64,000 bases of DNA from Deltaproteobacteria bacterium. GTDB taxonomy: Bacteria; Desulfobacterota; DSM-4660; Desulfatiglandales; Desulfatiglandaceae. The stretch spans positions 42,960-106,959 of the forward strand of contig JAIPDI010000010.1 in NCBI GenBank assembly GCA_021737785.1, written 5' to 3'. The notes beneath the pieces were generated by a model. That model had not been told where the DNA came from, searched no databases, and worked only from the letters and a program-made list of their open reading frames with translations. How positions within the stretch are numbered: the first letter of the stretch is position 1; every line of letters begins with the position of its first letter. This document shows positions 48,656 through 56,623 of this stretch, in pieces. The position numbers and the translations under genes were made by a program.

Positions 48656-48676
48656 TGACCACTGACTACTGACCAC
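48656..48676. repeat. Heptamer tandem repeat, 3 units
   Basis: Units TGACCAC, TGACTAC, TGACCAC lie directly upstream of the mvhD ribosome site. Confidence 0.65.
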
Positions 48677-48692
48677 AAGAAGGAGTCTTCCC

Positions 48693-49124
48693 ATGGAAGA
48701 GTTTCATCCGATCATTGTCACCTTCTGCTGCAATTTCTGAGGATACACGGCCGCGGACCTGGCAGGTTCGATGCGTCTTAAATATCCGGACACCATCCGG
48801 ATTATCCGGGTCCCCTGTACTGGAAAGGTGGATGTTATTCATATACTTCGGGCATTTGAAAAGGGGGCCGACGGGGTCTACGTGGTGGGCTGTCTGGAGG
48901 GAGAATGCCGGTTTGAAAACGGCAACCTGAGGGCCCGCAGGCGTGTGGCGCAGGCCAAGACCATCCTCGATGCCGTCGGCGTCGGCGGCGACCGGGTCAA
49001 GATGTTCAACCTCTCCTCCGGCGAAGGCACCCGATTTGCGGAGTATGCCGTAGAGATGACCGAGAAAATAAAAGAGTTGGGGCCTAACCCGATCAAGAGG
49101 TTCAGGGAAAAAATGGCAGCGTGA
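48693..49124 (+). CDS. mvhD: Selenocysteine-containing MvhD-like iron-sulfur subunit
   Basis: A 144-codon frame with TGA at codon 16 (48738-48740). Read as selenocysteine, the N-terminus is FCCNFU-GYTAADLAGS. It aligns residue for residue with FCCSNC-ASSAATVAEG of the cysteine copy at 19555, and U16 matches C16. Later cysteines (VPCTGK, VVGCLEGEC) are kept. AAGGAG precedes the ATG. The remaining frame from 48771 would look like a 117-aa truncated protein to a standard gene finder. It transfers electrons between MetFV and the large HdrA upstream. Confidence 0.92.
48738..48770 (+). promoter_or_regulatory. In-frame UGA (Sec) and bSECIS-like hairpin of mvhD
   Basis: CGGACCT (48754-48760) pairs with AGGTTCG (48764-48770), seven pairs including one G-U, around the loop GGC. 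The loop starts 20 bases after the UGA. This is a textbook bSECIS geometry. Confidence 0.82.
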
Positions 49125-49142
49125 GGGAAGGAGGATTGTCAC

Positions 49143-49811
49143 ATGATTGTTGCTGATAAGAAACCGATCGAGGAAGTCATCGACATGGTGAAAGACTTCC
49201 AGAAGATCCTCATTGTAGGATGCAATGAGTGCGTGACCGTCTGCGAGGCGGGCGGAAAAAAGGAGGTCGGCATTCTGGCCTCTGCCCTGCGCATGTATTT
49301 CATGAATCAGGGAAAGAAGGTGGACATAGATGAGGTTACACTGGAGAGACAGTGTGATCATGAATACTTGGAGGAGATCCGGAATACCATCGATCAGTAT
49401 GATGCTGTCCTTTCCCTGGCCTGCGGCGTCGGCGTCCAGTTCATGGCAGAGACATACTTCGGGACGCCGGTTTTTCCAGGCGTCAACACCTGTTTCATGG
49501 GGGTTACCGAAGAGAGGGGCGTGTGGAGTGAGCGCTGTCAGGGGTGCGGAGAGTGCATCCTCGGCAGGACCGCGGGCATCTGTCCCATATCCCGATGTGC
49601 CAAACGTCTCCTCAACGGTCCCTGCGGCGGATCTTCAACAGGGAAATGCGAAATCAGCAAGGACCTGGACTGTGCATGGCAACTCATCATCGATCGTTTA
49701 ACTGAACTGGGCCGCTTAGATGAATATGAACAGATCGCTCCGATCAAAGACTGGTCAACCGAACGGGCCGGAGGGCCCAGAAAGGTGGTCAGGGAGGACG
49801 TCAGACAATGA
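49143..49811 (+). CDS. metV: MetV-like subunit, second copy
   Basis: A 222-residue paralogue of the protein at 19991 with the same cysteine layout (VGCNECVTVC, RCQGCGECI, CPISRCAKRLLNGPCGG). It overlaps metF by four bases, as the first copy does. It belongs to the selenocysteine Hdr operon and probably bridges MvhD and MetF. Confidence 0.88.
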   Translation: MIVADKKPIEEVIDMVKDFQKILIVGCNECVTVCEAGGKKEVGILASALRMYFMNQGKKVDIDEVTLERQCDHEYLEEIRNTIDQYDAVLSLACGVGVQFMAETYFGTPVFPGVNTCFMGVTEERGVWSERCQGCGECILGRTAGICPISRCAKRLLNGPCGGSSTGKCEISKDLDCAWQLIIDRLTELGRLDEYEQIAPIKDWSTERAGGPRKVVREDVRQ

Positions 49812-50737
49812 GCGTAAAGACACCGAGCAAACTTGAAAAAATCCTGGATTCCGGTCAATTGGCGGTCACCTCGGAATGCGGCCCCCCGAGGGGGAGCGAC
49901 CCTGAAGCGATCAGGCAAAAGGCGGAGATGATCAGGAATCACGTAGACGCCATCAACATTACGGATAATCAGACCAGCGTGACCCGTCTTTGCAGTCTCG
50001 CCGCATGTATCCATCTAAAGCAGATGGGACTGGAGCCGACCCTGCAAATGGTGGTCAGGGACCGCAACCGAATCGCCCTTCAAAGCGATATCCTGGGCGC
50101 CGCATCCTTTGATATTTACAATATCCTATGCCTCACAGGGGACCACCAGACATTCGGGGATTGTCCCCAGGGGCAGAATGTCTTTGACATCGACTCCATG
50201 CAATTGATCCAGACCGTGAGACGCATGCGGGATGAAGGCAAGTTCCTAGGGGGAGACGATATCAAAAGACCGCCGCAGATGTTCGTTGGCGCGGCCGCCA
50301 ACCCCTTTGCAGATCCCTTTGAGATCCGGGTCCCCCGTCTGGCAAAAAAGATTGCGGCCGGGGCTGAATTCATTCAGACCCAGTGCGTCTACAATCTGGA
50401 CAAGTTCGAGCTCTGGATGCGGATGGCCCGGGACCGGGGACTCCATGAAAAGGTCCATATTATGGCAGGGGTGACCCCCTTTAAATCCGCGGGAATGGCC
50501 AAATACATGAAAAACCGTGTCCCTGGAATGGATGTGCCGGATGACGTGGTGAAGCGGATGGCCGGCGTTCCCAAGGAGAAACAGCCTGACGAGGGCATCG
50601 ACATCTGCATAGAGACCATCCAACGATTGAAGGAATGCGAGGGCGTCCGGGGATTTCACATCATGGCCATCGAATGGGAAGAGAAGGTCCCCGAGATCGT
50701 GGAGCGGAGTGGTCTTTATCCAAGACCCAAGGATTGA
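49808..50737 (+). CDS. metF: Methylenetetrahydrofolate reductase MetF, second copy
   Basis: A 309-residue MetF very similar to the one at 20656 (NITDNQ, VRDRNRIALQSDILG, LCLTGDHQTFGDCP, IQTQCVYNLDKF). It interconverts methylene- and methyl-tetrahydrofolate. With the MetF-like gene at 43253, this operon carries two MetF-fold proteins. Confidence 0.93.
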   Translation: MSVKTPSKLEKILDSGQLAVTSECGPPRGSDPEAIRQKAEMIRNHVDAINITDNQTSVTRLCSLAACIHLKQMGLEPTLQMVVRDRNRIALQSDILGAASFDIYNILCLTGDHQTFGDCPQGQNVFDIDSMQLIQTVRRMRDEGKFLGGDDIKRPPQMFVGAAANPFADPFEIRVPRLAKKIAAGAEFIQTQCVYNLDKFELWMRMARDRGLHEKVHIMAGVTPFKSAGMAKYMKNRVPGMDVPDDVVKRMAGVPKEKQPDEGIDICIETIQRLKECEGVRGFHIMAIEWEEKVPEIVERSGLYPRPKD

Positions 50738-50916
50738 TAATTCAGGAATTTAGGGATTGAAGAAGTTCACCTGCATCATCTGCCGTCTTGTGAAACTTCT
50801 CATGGGTTGTTTCATCAGGGCAATTTGTGAAGAAAATACGACTGGTTACAGAGTCAGCCACAAGAAACAAATAAATACCTAATCGATGACCAATGACTGG
50901 GAAAGGGGGATTGGAC

Positions 50917-51297
50917 ATGGACAAAAAATATATTCTGGTTGTAGACGATGATCCGGATCTGGTGGAGACGGTTTCCATGATGCTGGAGAGTAAGGGGTGC
51001 GAGGTGGGGCAGGCCTATGACGGCATCGAGGGGGAGGAGTCCATCAAACAAAGACGGCCCGACCTGGTAATCCTGGATGTCATGATGCCCCGAAAAGACG
51101 GCTATGTACTCTGTGCGGAACTGAAGGCGGATGAGGCCACGCGCGATATTCCGGTGGTGCTCCTCACCGCGGTCGGCGAGGCGGTCCCCACCACCACGTA
51201 TACCCATGCCGACGGCATGTCCACCGAGGCCGATGATTATATCGCTAAACCGATCGATACCGAGGGTCTCTGGAAGGTCGTAACCGCCCTTTTGTAA
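50917..51297 (+). CDS. Single-domain response regulator
   Basis: A 126-residue receiver domain with intact phosphorylation residues: DDD at strand 1 (VVDDDPDL), Asp in LVILDVMMPRKDG, Thr/Ala in LLTAV and Lys in AKPID. It has no output domain. It starts behind AAAGGGGG, 180 bases after metF. It probably works by protein contact, perhaps with a kinase elsewhere. Confidence 0.9.
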   Translation: MDKKYILVVDDDPDLVETVSMMLESKGCEVGQAYDGIEGEESIKQRRPDLVILDVMMPRKDGYVLCAELKADEATRDIPVVLLTAVGEAVPTTTYTHADGMSTEADDYIAKPIDTEGLWKVVTALL

Positions 51298-51465
51298 ACC
51301 ATGCGCAGGTAAAGAAAGGCAACGATTCCCAGTAAATTGTCCTGGCAGCCGGTCAGGTCCGGAAAGGTCTGAGTTGCATGGAATCGATACCGATACATGA
51401 GATTCCAGGGTATACCGGTCTCAGGACCCGGGTCCGCCGCACTGTCAAGGGGAGCAGGTTCTTCC

Positions 51466-52485
51466 ATGCCCGTCCCTGAAAAGCTGGGCGGATTCAAAGT
51501 CCTGAAAGAGGTCACGAGAATCCTGCTGGTCTCTCCCAGAGAGTCCGGCGTCTTACCCTTACGCCTCTTCCGCGCCCTTGCCGACCAAAAGATCAATCTC
51601 CCCTATGCCACCTGCGTCTCCGACGACCGTGCCTGGGGCCTCACCCTCGTGGTCGATGCCGTTAATGCCGTCGGAACATCGGCTGCGCTCGTGACTGCCT
51701 TTACTGAAAGACCGGCGCTTCAATACGGGGGCGCCATTCTTTCCATCTTCCCTCATCGGAAAAACCCGGAGATCACCCGCGCCCTCTTCGAAGCGTTCCG
51801 CCGGGAGGGCGTCGCCCCCGATGCCCTGGCCAGTTCACCCTCGGCCATCTCTGTGGTCCTTGATGAACAAATCCTTAACCGAGCCAGCAGCGCCCTGTTC
51901 GGTCCCTTCACCTTCAGCGCTTATCGCACTCCGGCCGACTGGAAACTGGCCCAGAAGGGAAAGGAACAGCTCTGCAAGGAGGTAGTCGCCTCCTATCAGG
52001 AGAAACGGCCAAAGGTCTACGGGCTCGAGGTTCAGGATGAGCAGGCGTTGCTGAAGATAAAGCTGGACAAAGGACAGATTGCCGCCCTGGGGCCGGCCTT
52101 CGGCCGACTGGCCCGTCCCGGTCTCTCTCTCACCTTCCTGGCCACCAGCCCATGCCGGGAATCGAATCAGGACCAGATCTCTTTCTGCCTCCCTCTGTCT
52201 GAGGACGATTTCTGCCAACAGGTGTTGCGTGAGGCGGCTCCCCTTTTGGATTTGCGGAACATTGCGCCGGCAGCCGTCTTTTCCATGAACGGCCCCCACT
52301 TCGGCGATCGCTACGGTATCATCAGTGAACTCCTCACGGCCTTTGAAACCTGCGGTGTGGAGCTTCTTGGCCTGAGCTGCACCATCGCATCCGTGACAGG
52401 CGTCGTTCCCTCAGCCCAGTTGGCAGCCGCTGTTGAGGCCATCCGGGGTCGCTTCGATATCCCCTCCATTATCCATCGAACATGA
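51466..52485 (+). CDS. ACT-domain repeat protein, aspartate-kinase-type regulatory domains
   Basis: A 339-residue protein without a catalytic domain. Segments such as SGVLPLRLFRALADQKINLPYATCVSDDRAWGLTLVVD and the C-terminal FGDRYGIISELLTAFETCGVELLGLSCTIASVTGVV resemble the paired ACT domains of aspartate kinase. ACT domains bind amino acids, so a free-standing sensor or regulator is likely. The partner is unknown. The start chosen (51466) follows GGGGAG. Confidence 0.6.
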   Translation: MPVPEKLGGFKVLKEVTRILLVSPRESGVLPLRLFRALADQKINLPYATCVSDDRAWGLTLVVDAVNAVGTSAALVTAFTERPALQYGGAILSIFPHRKNPEITRALFEAFRREGVAPDALASSPSAISVVLDEQILNRASSALFGPFTFSAYRTPADWKLAQKGKEQLCKEVVASYQEKRPKVYGLEVQDEQALLKIKLDKGQIAALGPAFGRLARPGLSLTFLATSPCRESNQDQISFCLPLSEDDFCQQVLREAAPLLDLRNIAPAAVFSMNGPHFGDRYGIISELLTAFETCGVELLGLSCTIASVTGVVPSAQLAAAVEAIRGRFDIPSIIHRT

Positions 52486-52708
52486 CACCCATGATATACT
52501 CCTGGGACGCTTATCCAACCATCCGGATGACAGGATACTCGAAATAACACCTATTATCTTCTTCGTTTTCTTCGTCACCTTCTGCAAAAACATTTTTAAA
52601 ATCTCTTCTGTAACATCCATCTTAATTCCCATTTGACTTTTTGTGTCATCTGCGCTTTAAGAAGGTGGAATTTAAAGCGTCACCAAAGCAGCAGAGGGAG
52701 GTTTTTCC

Positions 52709-53893
52709 ATGGACAACAACCGGTCGGATCAAGAAAATGATGTAGGGGTGAATGCCCTTCGGCCCTACGGCACATCCATTTTTACGGAGATGACCGTGCT
52801 TGCCAATGCCCATGATGCCGTAAACCTATCCCAGGGCTTTCCGGATGTGGACGGCCCCGAAGAGATCCGTCAACGGGCGGCAGAGGCTATCTTGAGGGGT
52901 CCCAACCAGTATGCCCTCTCTTCGGGCATTCCATTGCTTCGGGAGGCCGTAGCCCGAAAAATGAAGCGTTTTTACGGGATTGCCGTAGATCCCGACACCG
53001 AGGTCACGATCACTTCCGGGGCTACCGAGGGTCTGTGTGCCACCCTGCTGGGCATCCTGGAACCTGAAGATGAGGTAATCCTGATCGAGCCCGTCTACGA
53101 CACCTATGCGCCCATATCAGCCCTTGCCCGCGCCCGCATCCAATATGTATCCCTCGTAGGGGACACTTTTCAGCTTCCTGAGGAAAAGCTTGCCAAGGCC
53201 TTCTCTCCACGGACAAAGGCAATTATCATCAACAATCCCCAGAACCCCTGCTGCAAGGTCTTTACCAGGGAGGAACTGGGCTTTATCGGAGACCTGTGCC
53301 AGCAGTACAATGCCTATGCCATCGGCGACGAGGTCTACGAACATCTGGTATATGACGGCAAAGAGCATGTCAGCCTTCTCTCCATCCCTTCCCTTCGGGA
53401 GAGGGCCTTTGTGGTCTCCTCCACGGCCAAGACCTTTTCCATGACCGGATGGAAAATCGGGTATGTTATCGCCCCGGCGGCACTTTCACGGGCGGTGCGC
53501 ATGAGCCATCAGTTCATCGTCTTCTGCGGGCAAACCGCCCTTCAGGAGGCCATGGCCTATGCCATAGATTTTCCCGACAGCTATTATACGCAGCTCCTTT
53601 TGGATTATACACGCAGGCGGGACCTGTTGACCCAGGCCCTGCGGGAACTCGGTTTCAGGGTCTTTCAACCGGAAGGGACCTATTATGTGGTGGCGGATAT
53701 CACCCCCTTAGGCTTTGATGACGATCTGGCATTCTGCCGCATGCTTCCTGAAAAGGCAGGTGTCGCCGCCATTCCCTGTTCGGTCTTCTGGAAAGACCGG
53801 CACAGCGGGAGGCATCTCATTCGATTCTGCTTTGCCAAGCAGGAGGAAACCCTTCACAAAGGCATGGAAAGACTGCGGAGGTGGCTTAGATGA
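52709..53893 (+). CDS. Glutamine/kynurenine-type aminotransferase (YbdL-like)
   Basis: A 394-residue class I aminotransferase. Landmarks are NLSQGFPDVDGPEEI at the N-terminus, NNPQNPCCK near residue 175, GDEVYEHLVYDG near 210 and the PLP lysine in STAKTFSMTGWKIGY near 243. The NPQNP and SQGFPD motifs place it with methionine/glutamine transaminases (YbdL, KAT/CCBL). The next gene, overlapping by four bases, encodes an omega-amidase-type nitrilase. The pair converts glutamine plus a 2-oxoacid to an amino acid plus 2-oxoglutaramate and then hydrolyses it to 2-oxoglutarate. This makes transamination irreversible, for example in methionine salvage. Confidence 0.88.
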   Translation: MDNNRSDQENDVGVNALRPYGTSIFTEMTVLANAHDAVNLSQGFPDVDGPEEIRQRAAEAILRGPNQYALSSGIPLLREAVARKMKRFYGIAVDPDTEVTITSGATEGLCATLLGILEPEDEVILIEPVYDTYAPISALARARIQYVSLVGDTFQLPEEKLAKAFSPRTKAIIINNPQNPCCKVFTREELGFIGDLCQQYNAYAIGDEVYEHLVYDGKEHVSLLSIPSLRERAFVVSSTAKTFSMTGWKIGYVIAPAALSRAVRMSHQFIVFCGQTALQEAMAYAIDFPDSYYTQLLLDYTRRRDLLTQALRELGFRVFQPEGTYYVVADITPLGFDDDLAFCRMLPEKAGVAAIPCSVFWKDRHSGRHLIRFCFAKQEETLHKGMERLRRWLR

Positions 53894-54672
53894 AAGTGGC
53901 GGCAGCCCAGATGGACATTGTCTGGCACGACCCGGATGCAAACCATGTCAAGATCCGAAAAATGGCTGAGACAGCCAAAGCAGCGGGCGCGGAGCTCATC
54001 GTCTTTCCCGAGATGGCCGCTACCGGCTTTTCCATGGATACCGTTGTAACGGCCGAACCCATGGACGGGCCTACCCCTGCCCTGTTTCGCAATCTGGCTA
54101 AAGATCTCGATATGGCGGTTGTGGGAGGCTTTGTGCTCAAAAGGAAAGAGGGTCGGCCCCAAAATGTCTCTCTGGCAGTGGACCGGAAGGGCATTGATCT
54201 GGCGCTGTATGCCAAGATCCACCCGATCGGCCTCCTTAAAGAGGACCAACACTATGCTCCCGGAGATCGGACGGTCTCTTTTCAACTGGACGACATGGAG
54301 GCATCGTGCCTCATCTGTTACGATCTTCGCTTCCCGGAGGTCTTTCGTCCCCTGGCAGACGCGTGCACCTTGGTTCTGGTGATCGCCTCCTGGCCGGCGG
54401 TGCGCCAGCGTCACTGGGACCTCCTTCTCCCTGCCCGCGCCGTGGAGAACCAGCTTTATGTGGTGGGGGTGAACCGGGTGGGCGAGGGAGGCGGGCACCT
54501 GTTCACGGGCGGATCCGCCATCATCGATCCCTCAGGAGAAACCATTGCCCGTGGCGGCGGCACCGAAACCCTTGTTATGGGAGAAATCGATCCTCACCGC
54601 GTGGAACAGGTTCGCTCGGCCATGCCCTTTCTGAAAGACCGGAGATCCCATTACGTTCATAATGTATCCTGA
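53890..54672 (+). CDS. Nitrilase-family omega-amidase (YafV/Nit2-like)
   Basis: A 260-residue carbon-nitrogen hydrolase with the full Glu-Lys-Cys triad: FPEMAATGFS (Glu near residue 41), YAKIHPIGLLKED (Lys near 113) and CLICYDLRFPEVFRP (Cys near 141). Omega-amidases hydrolyse 2-oxoglutaramate and 2-oxosuccinamate. The four-base overlap with the aminotransferase gene supports this role. Confidence 0.9.
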   Translation: MKVAAAQMDIVWHDPDANHVKIRKMAETAKAAGAELIVFPEMAATGFSMDTVVTAEPMDGPTPALFRNLAKDLDMAVVGGFVLKRKEGRPQNVSLAVDRKGIDLALYAKIHPIGLLKEDQHYAPGDRTVSFQLDDMEASCLICYDLRFPEVFRPLADACTLVLVIASWPAVRQRHWDLLLPARAVENQLYVVGVNRVGEGGGHLFTGGSAIIDPSGETIARGGGTETLVMGEIDPHRVEQVRSAMPFLKDRRSHYVHNVS

Positions 54673-54701
54673 CTTTATATCAGTAGGTGGCATATTGGGC
54701 C

Positions 54702-54919
54702 ATGTGGCAAGTGATCCCATCCCGTGACGTTTCCAAGGCCATTGGTCGCCTTCCCAAGGCTGTTCAGGAGAAGGCGTTCACGCTCATTAAAGAGATCGAG
54801 GTCATGGGGCCGGTCAGGGGGGAATGGACCAATTACAGCAGGCTTTCTGGACGGTGGAGGTGATCTATATTGGCACACATGTACACCATCAATACCCCGT
54901 TTTTCTTCAACCAGGGTAG
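54702..54919 (+). pseudogene. RelE/HigB-type toxin remnant with internal deletion
   Basis: The frame MWQVIPSRDVSKAIGRLPK...WTNYSRLSGR matches the start of RelE-family mRNA interferases and runs into a stop at ~54864. In the next frame, starting at the overlapping bases, it continues with WTVEVIYIGTHVHHQYP, the family's C-terminal strand. The central catalytic stretch that normally follows is missing. A deletion plus frameshift has therefore inactivated the toxin. No antitoxin gene is recognised next to it. Confidence 0.65.
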
Positions 54920-54956
54920 GAGGACCTGGTTTTGAATAAAATCCTTGAGTTTCATC

Positions 54957-56361
54957 TTAGTCTTCCGATTGCGGTCCCTCTTCGGGGAAAATGATCTTCC
55001 AATGGCCGCCCTTCTGGGGACCGATTCGTTTTAGAAGGCCTTTTGCCTTCAGTACATCCATGTTCTTTCTGATATTCCGGGGTGATATCCCGACATATGT
55101 TGACAGTTCCTGCTGAGTAACCCATCCATTTTCAAGGACCCGGGAGACGATTTCCGCCTGGATTTTAGAAAGCCCCATCTCTGTTTTTAGGTCTTTCACA
55201 TGGGTTTTTAGGTCTTTTTTTAGGTCTTTCGTATCGGTTTTTAGGCCGCCTGTTCCCGAGTGAAAAAGCTCGGCAACAAAGGCATCGCCGGATTCACGGA
55301 TATCGTACCGGATTTCGGGGTAGGCCTTTAACCACTCTCGGATCCGGATGAAGCCTGTTCCGTACTTTTCAATATCCCCTGTCAGATAGAATGCTTCGGC
55401 AAGAAGCTTGTTGCGAATAGATGAACTGTAGTCGTCACGCTTGAGGTCCGCGATGGTGAGTTTTCCAAACAGCCTTCCGGGACTGCTGATAACAATTCGA
55501 TCGTCAAAGACCTTGATAACAATGTCTGAAGCGTTTTTGTAGTCCCGATGCACCACGGCGTTTAACACCAGCTCGCGTATCGCCTCCAAAGGATACTGCC
55601 ATCGTTTCTTTTCGCTGAAGACTGCCGTCAAAGTGAAAGGACACATTGATGTGTTTCTTGATAAAGATCATCACCTCTTCAAGGGCGGCGGGAAGGGGGG
55701 CCTTTGTGTAAAAATCATCGATGATGATATCATGGGATTTGAACCGGCCCGCATGGATAGCGTATCCATGATTTCCAAACAACAGCATGGCCGCCAGTGT
55801 CGGCTTCCCCTCTTGAATGAGGCGCAACTTGATCAAGTTGGTGAACAGATCATCCTGCAAATTGATGCGGCCTGTTGCGCCTGCTTTCTCTATGAACTGG
55901 GTCATCAGGGAGGAATTCAAGGAAGCAGGATTTTCGTTGAGCGGATAGGCGTCATAGGAAATGTTCAGGCTTTGCTGCCGCAGGTCGATGATTTCATCAA
56001 GGGCAAGCAGATGGTTGCTGTTTTTTACCCTCTTGTAATACCGGTTTTTGCAGGGGACCGGTTTGATCGGATATTCACTGATTTCAAATAGAAGAACCGT
56101 CTTATTGTCTATTTCGTGCGTGGTCAGGTGGGGCATCAACTGAGGATAGGTAGCAACTTTAATCTCGTTGAGATATCGTTGTTCGGTCTCTGGTCCAATG
56201 GTAAGCCCCGTCGGTTTTCCGGTGTTGTCCACGCCGACCACCACTTTTCCACCCTCGGTATTGGCAAAGGCGGAAAGAGATATAATGACCTCTTTGCCGA
56301 ACGTACGCTTGAACTCCACTCGCTCGGATTCACCTGATTTGAGCAGTTTTTTCAGTTCCAT
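54957..56361 (-). pseudogene. Schlafen AlbA_2-domain / RecG-like transcriptional regulator, frameshifted
   Basis: Two overlapping frames encode consecutive parts of one ~465-residue protein. 55504-56361 gives the AlbA_2 domain (ESERVEFKRTFGKEVIISLSAFANTEGG) and the middle. 54957-55646 gives the rest (RWQYPLEAIRELVLNAVVHRDYKN, then ISSPGRLFG, and a C-terminal winged helix). Removing one base from the four-A tract (T's at 55609-55612 on the plus strand) rejoins the frames as LQRKKRWQYPLEAIRE. A Lys-Asp-Leu repeat lies between the core and the winged helix. The family comprises putative nucleic-acid-binding regulators often found in defence islands. The indel may be real or a sequencing error. 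Confidence 0.75.
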
Positions 56362-56512
56362 AGCGTTTTCCTATGCGATTCTCATGAAACTTGAAACGTG
56401 CCATTACAAATCCCTTACCAGTGTATTGTCCTGACTGCCCGAGATTATTCTTGTCGGTAACCCAGTCTCCGGGCGAAAAAGGGATTTGGTCCTGTGACTG
56501 GTCGATGTTCAT
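56330..56512 (-). pseudogene. Possible remnant of a helicase-type N-terminus
   Basis: A 60-residue frame whose first part (IPFSPGDWVTDKNNLGQSGQYTGKGFVMARFKF) resembles the N-terminal beta-barrel (PGDxV...GxxTG) of large SNF2-type helicases in BREX/DISARM-like loci. The similarity ends at about residue 45, and the frame overlaps the Schlafen-type gene. I read it as a truncated leftover. A short unrelated protein is possible. Confidence 0.3.
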
Positions 56513-56552
56513 GGGTGTATTCCCTCAGGCGTTGATGCCATTGATTTAACAA

Positions 56553-56623
56553 TATTTCCGGTTAGTTAGCCCTCCCCAATTCCTTTCACTTGCAATTGAA
56601 TTTTAAAAGAGCGTCCCGCTGCC
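56553..56623. repeat. Dispersed ~70-bp repeat, copy 2
   Basis: Same orientation and nearly the same sequence as 27426-27495. The last eleven codons of the zinc-ribbon gene (56586-56623) lie inside it, so the gene's 3' end was replaced by repeat sequence. Copy 1 would give a stop five codons in. Confidence 0.75.

Noticed and set aside
48771..49124. A short MvhD-like gene starting at an internal ATG
   Set aside because: It lacks the N-terminal cysteine motif, and a strong ribosome site with an in-frame ATG lies at 48693 before the UGA.
51300..51465. N-terminal extension of the ACT protein from 51397
   Set aside because: The extra 23 residues are Gly/Ser/Pro-rich without ribosome-site support; GGGGAG precedes the ATG at 51466.
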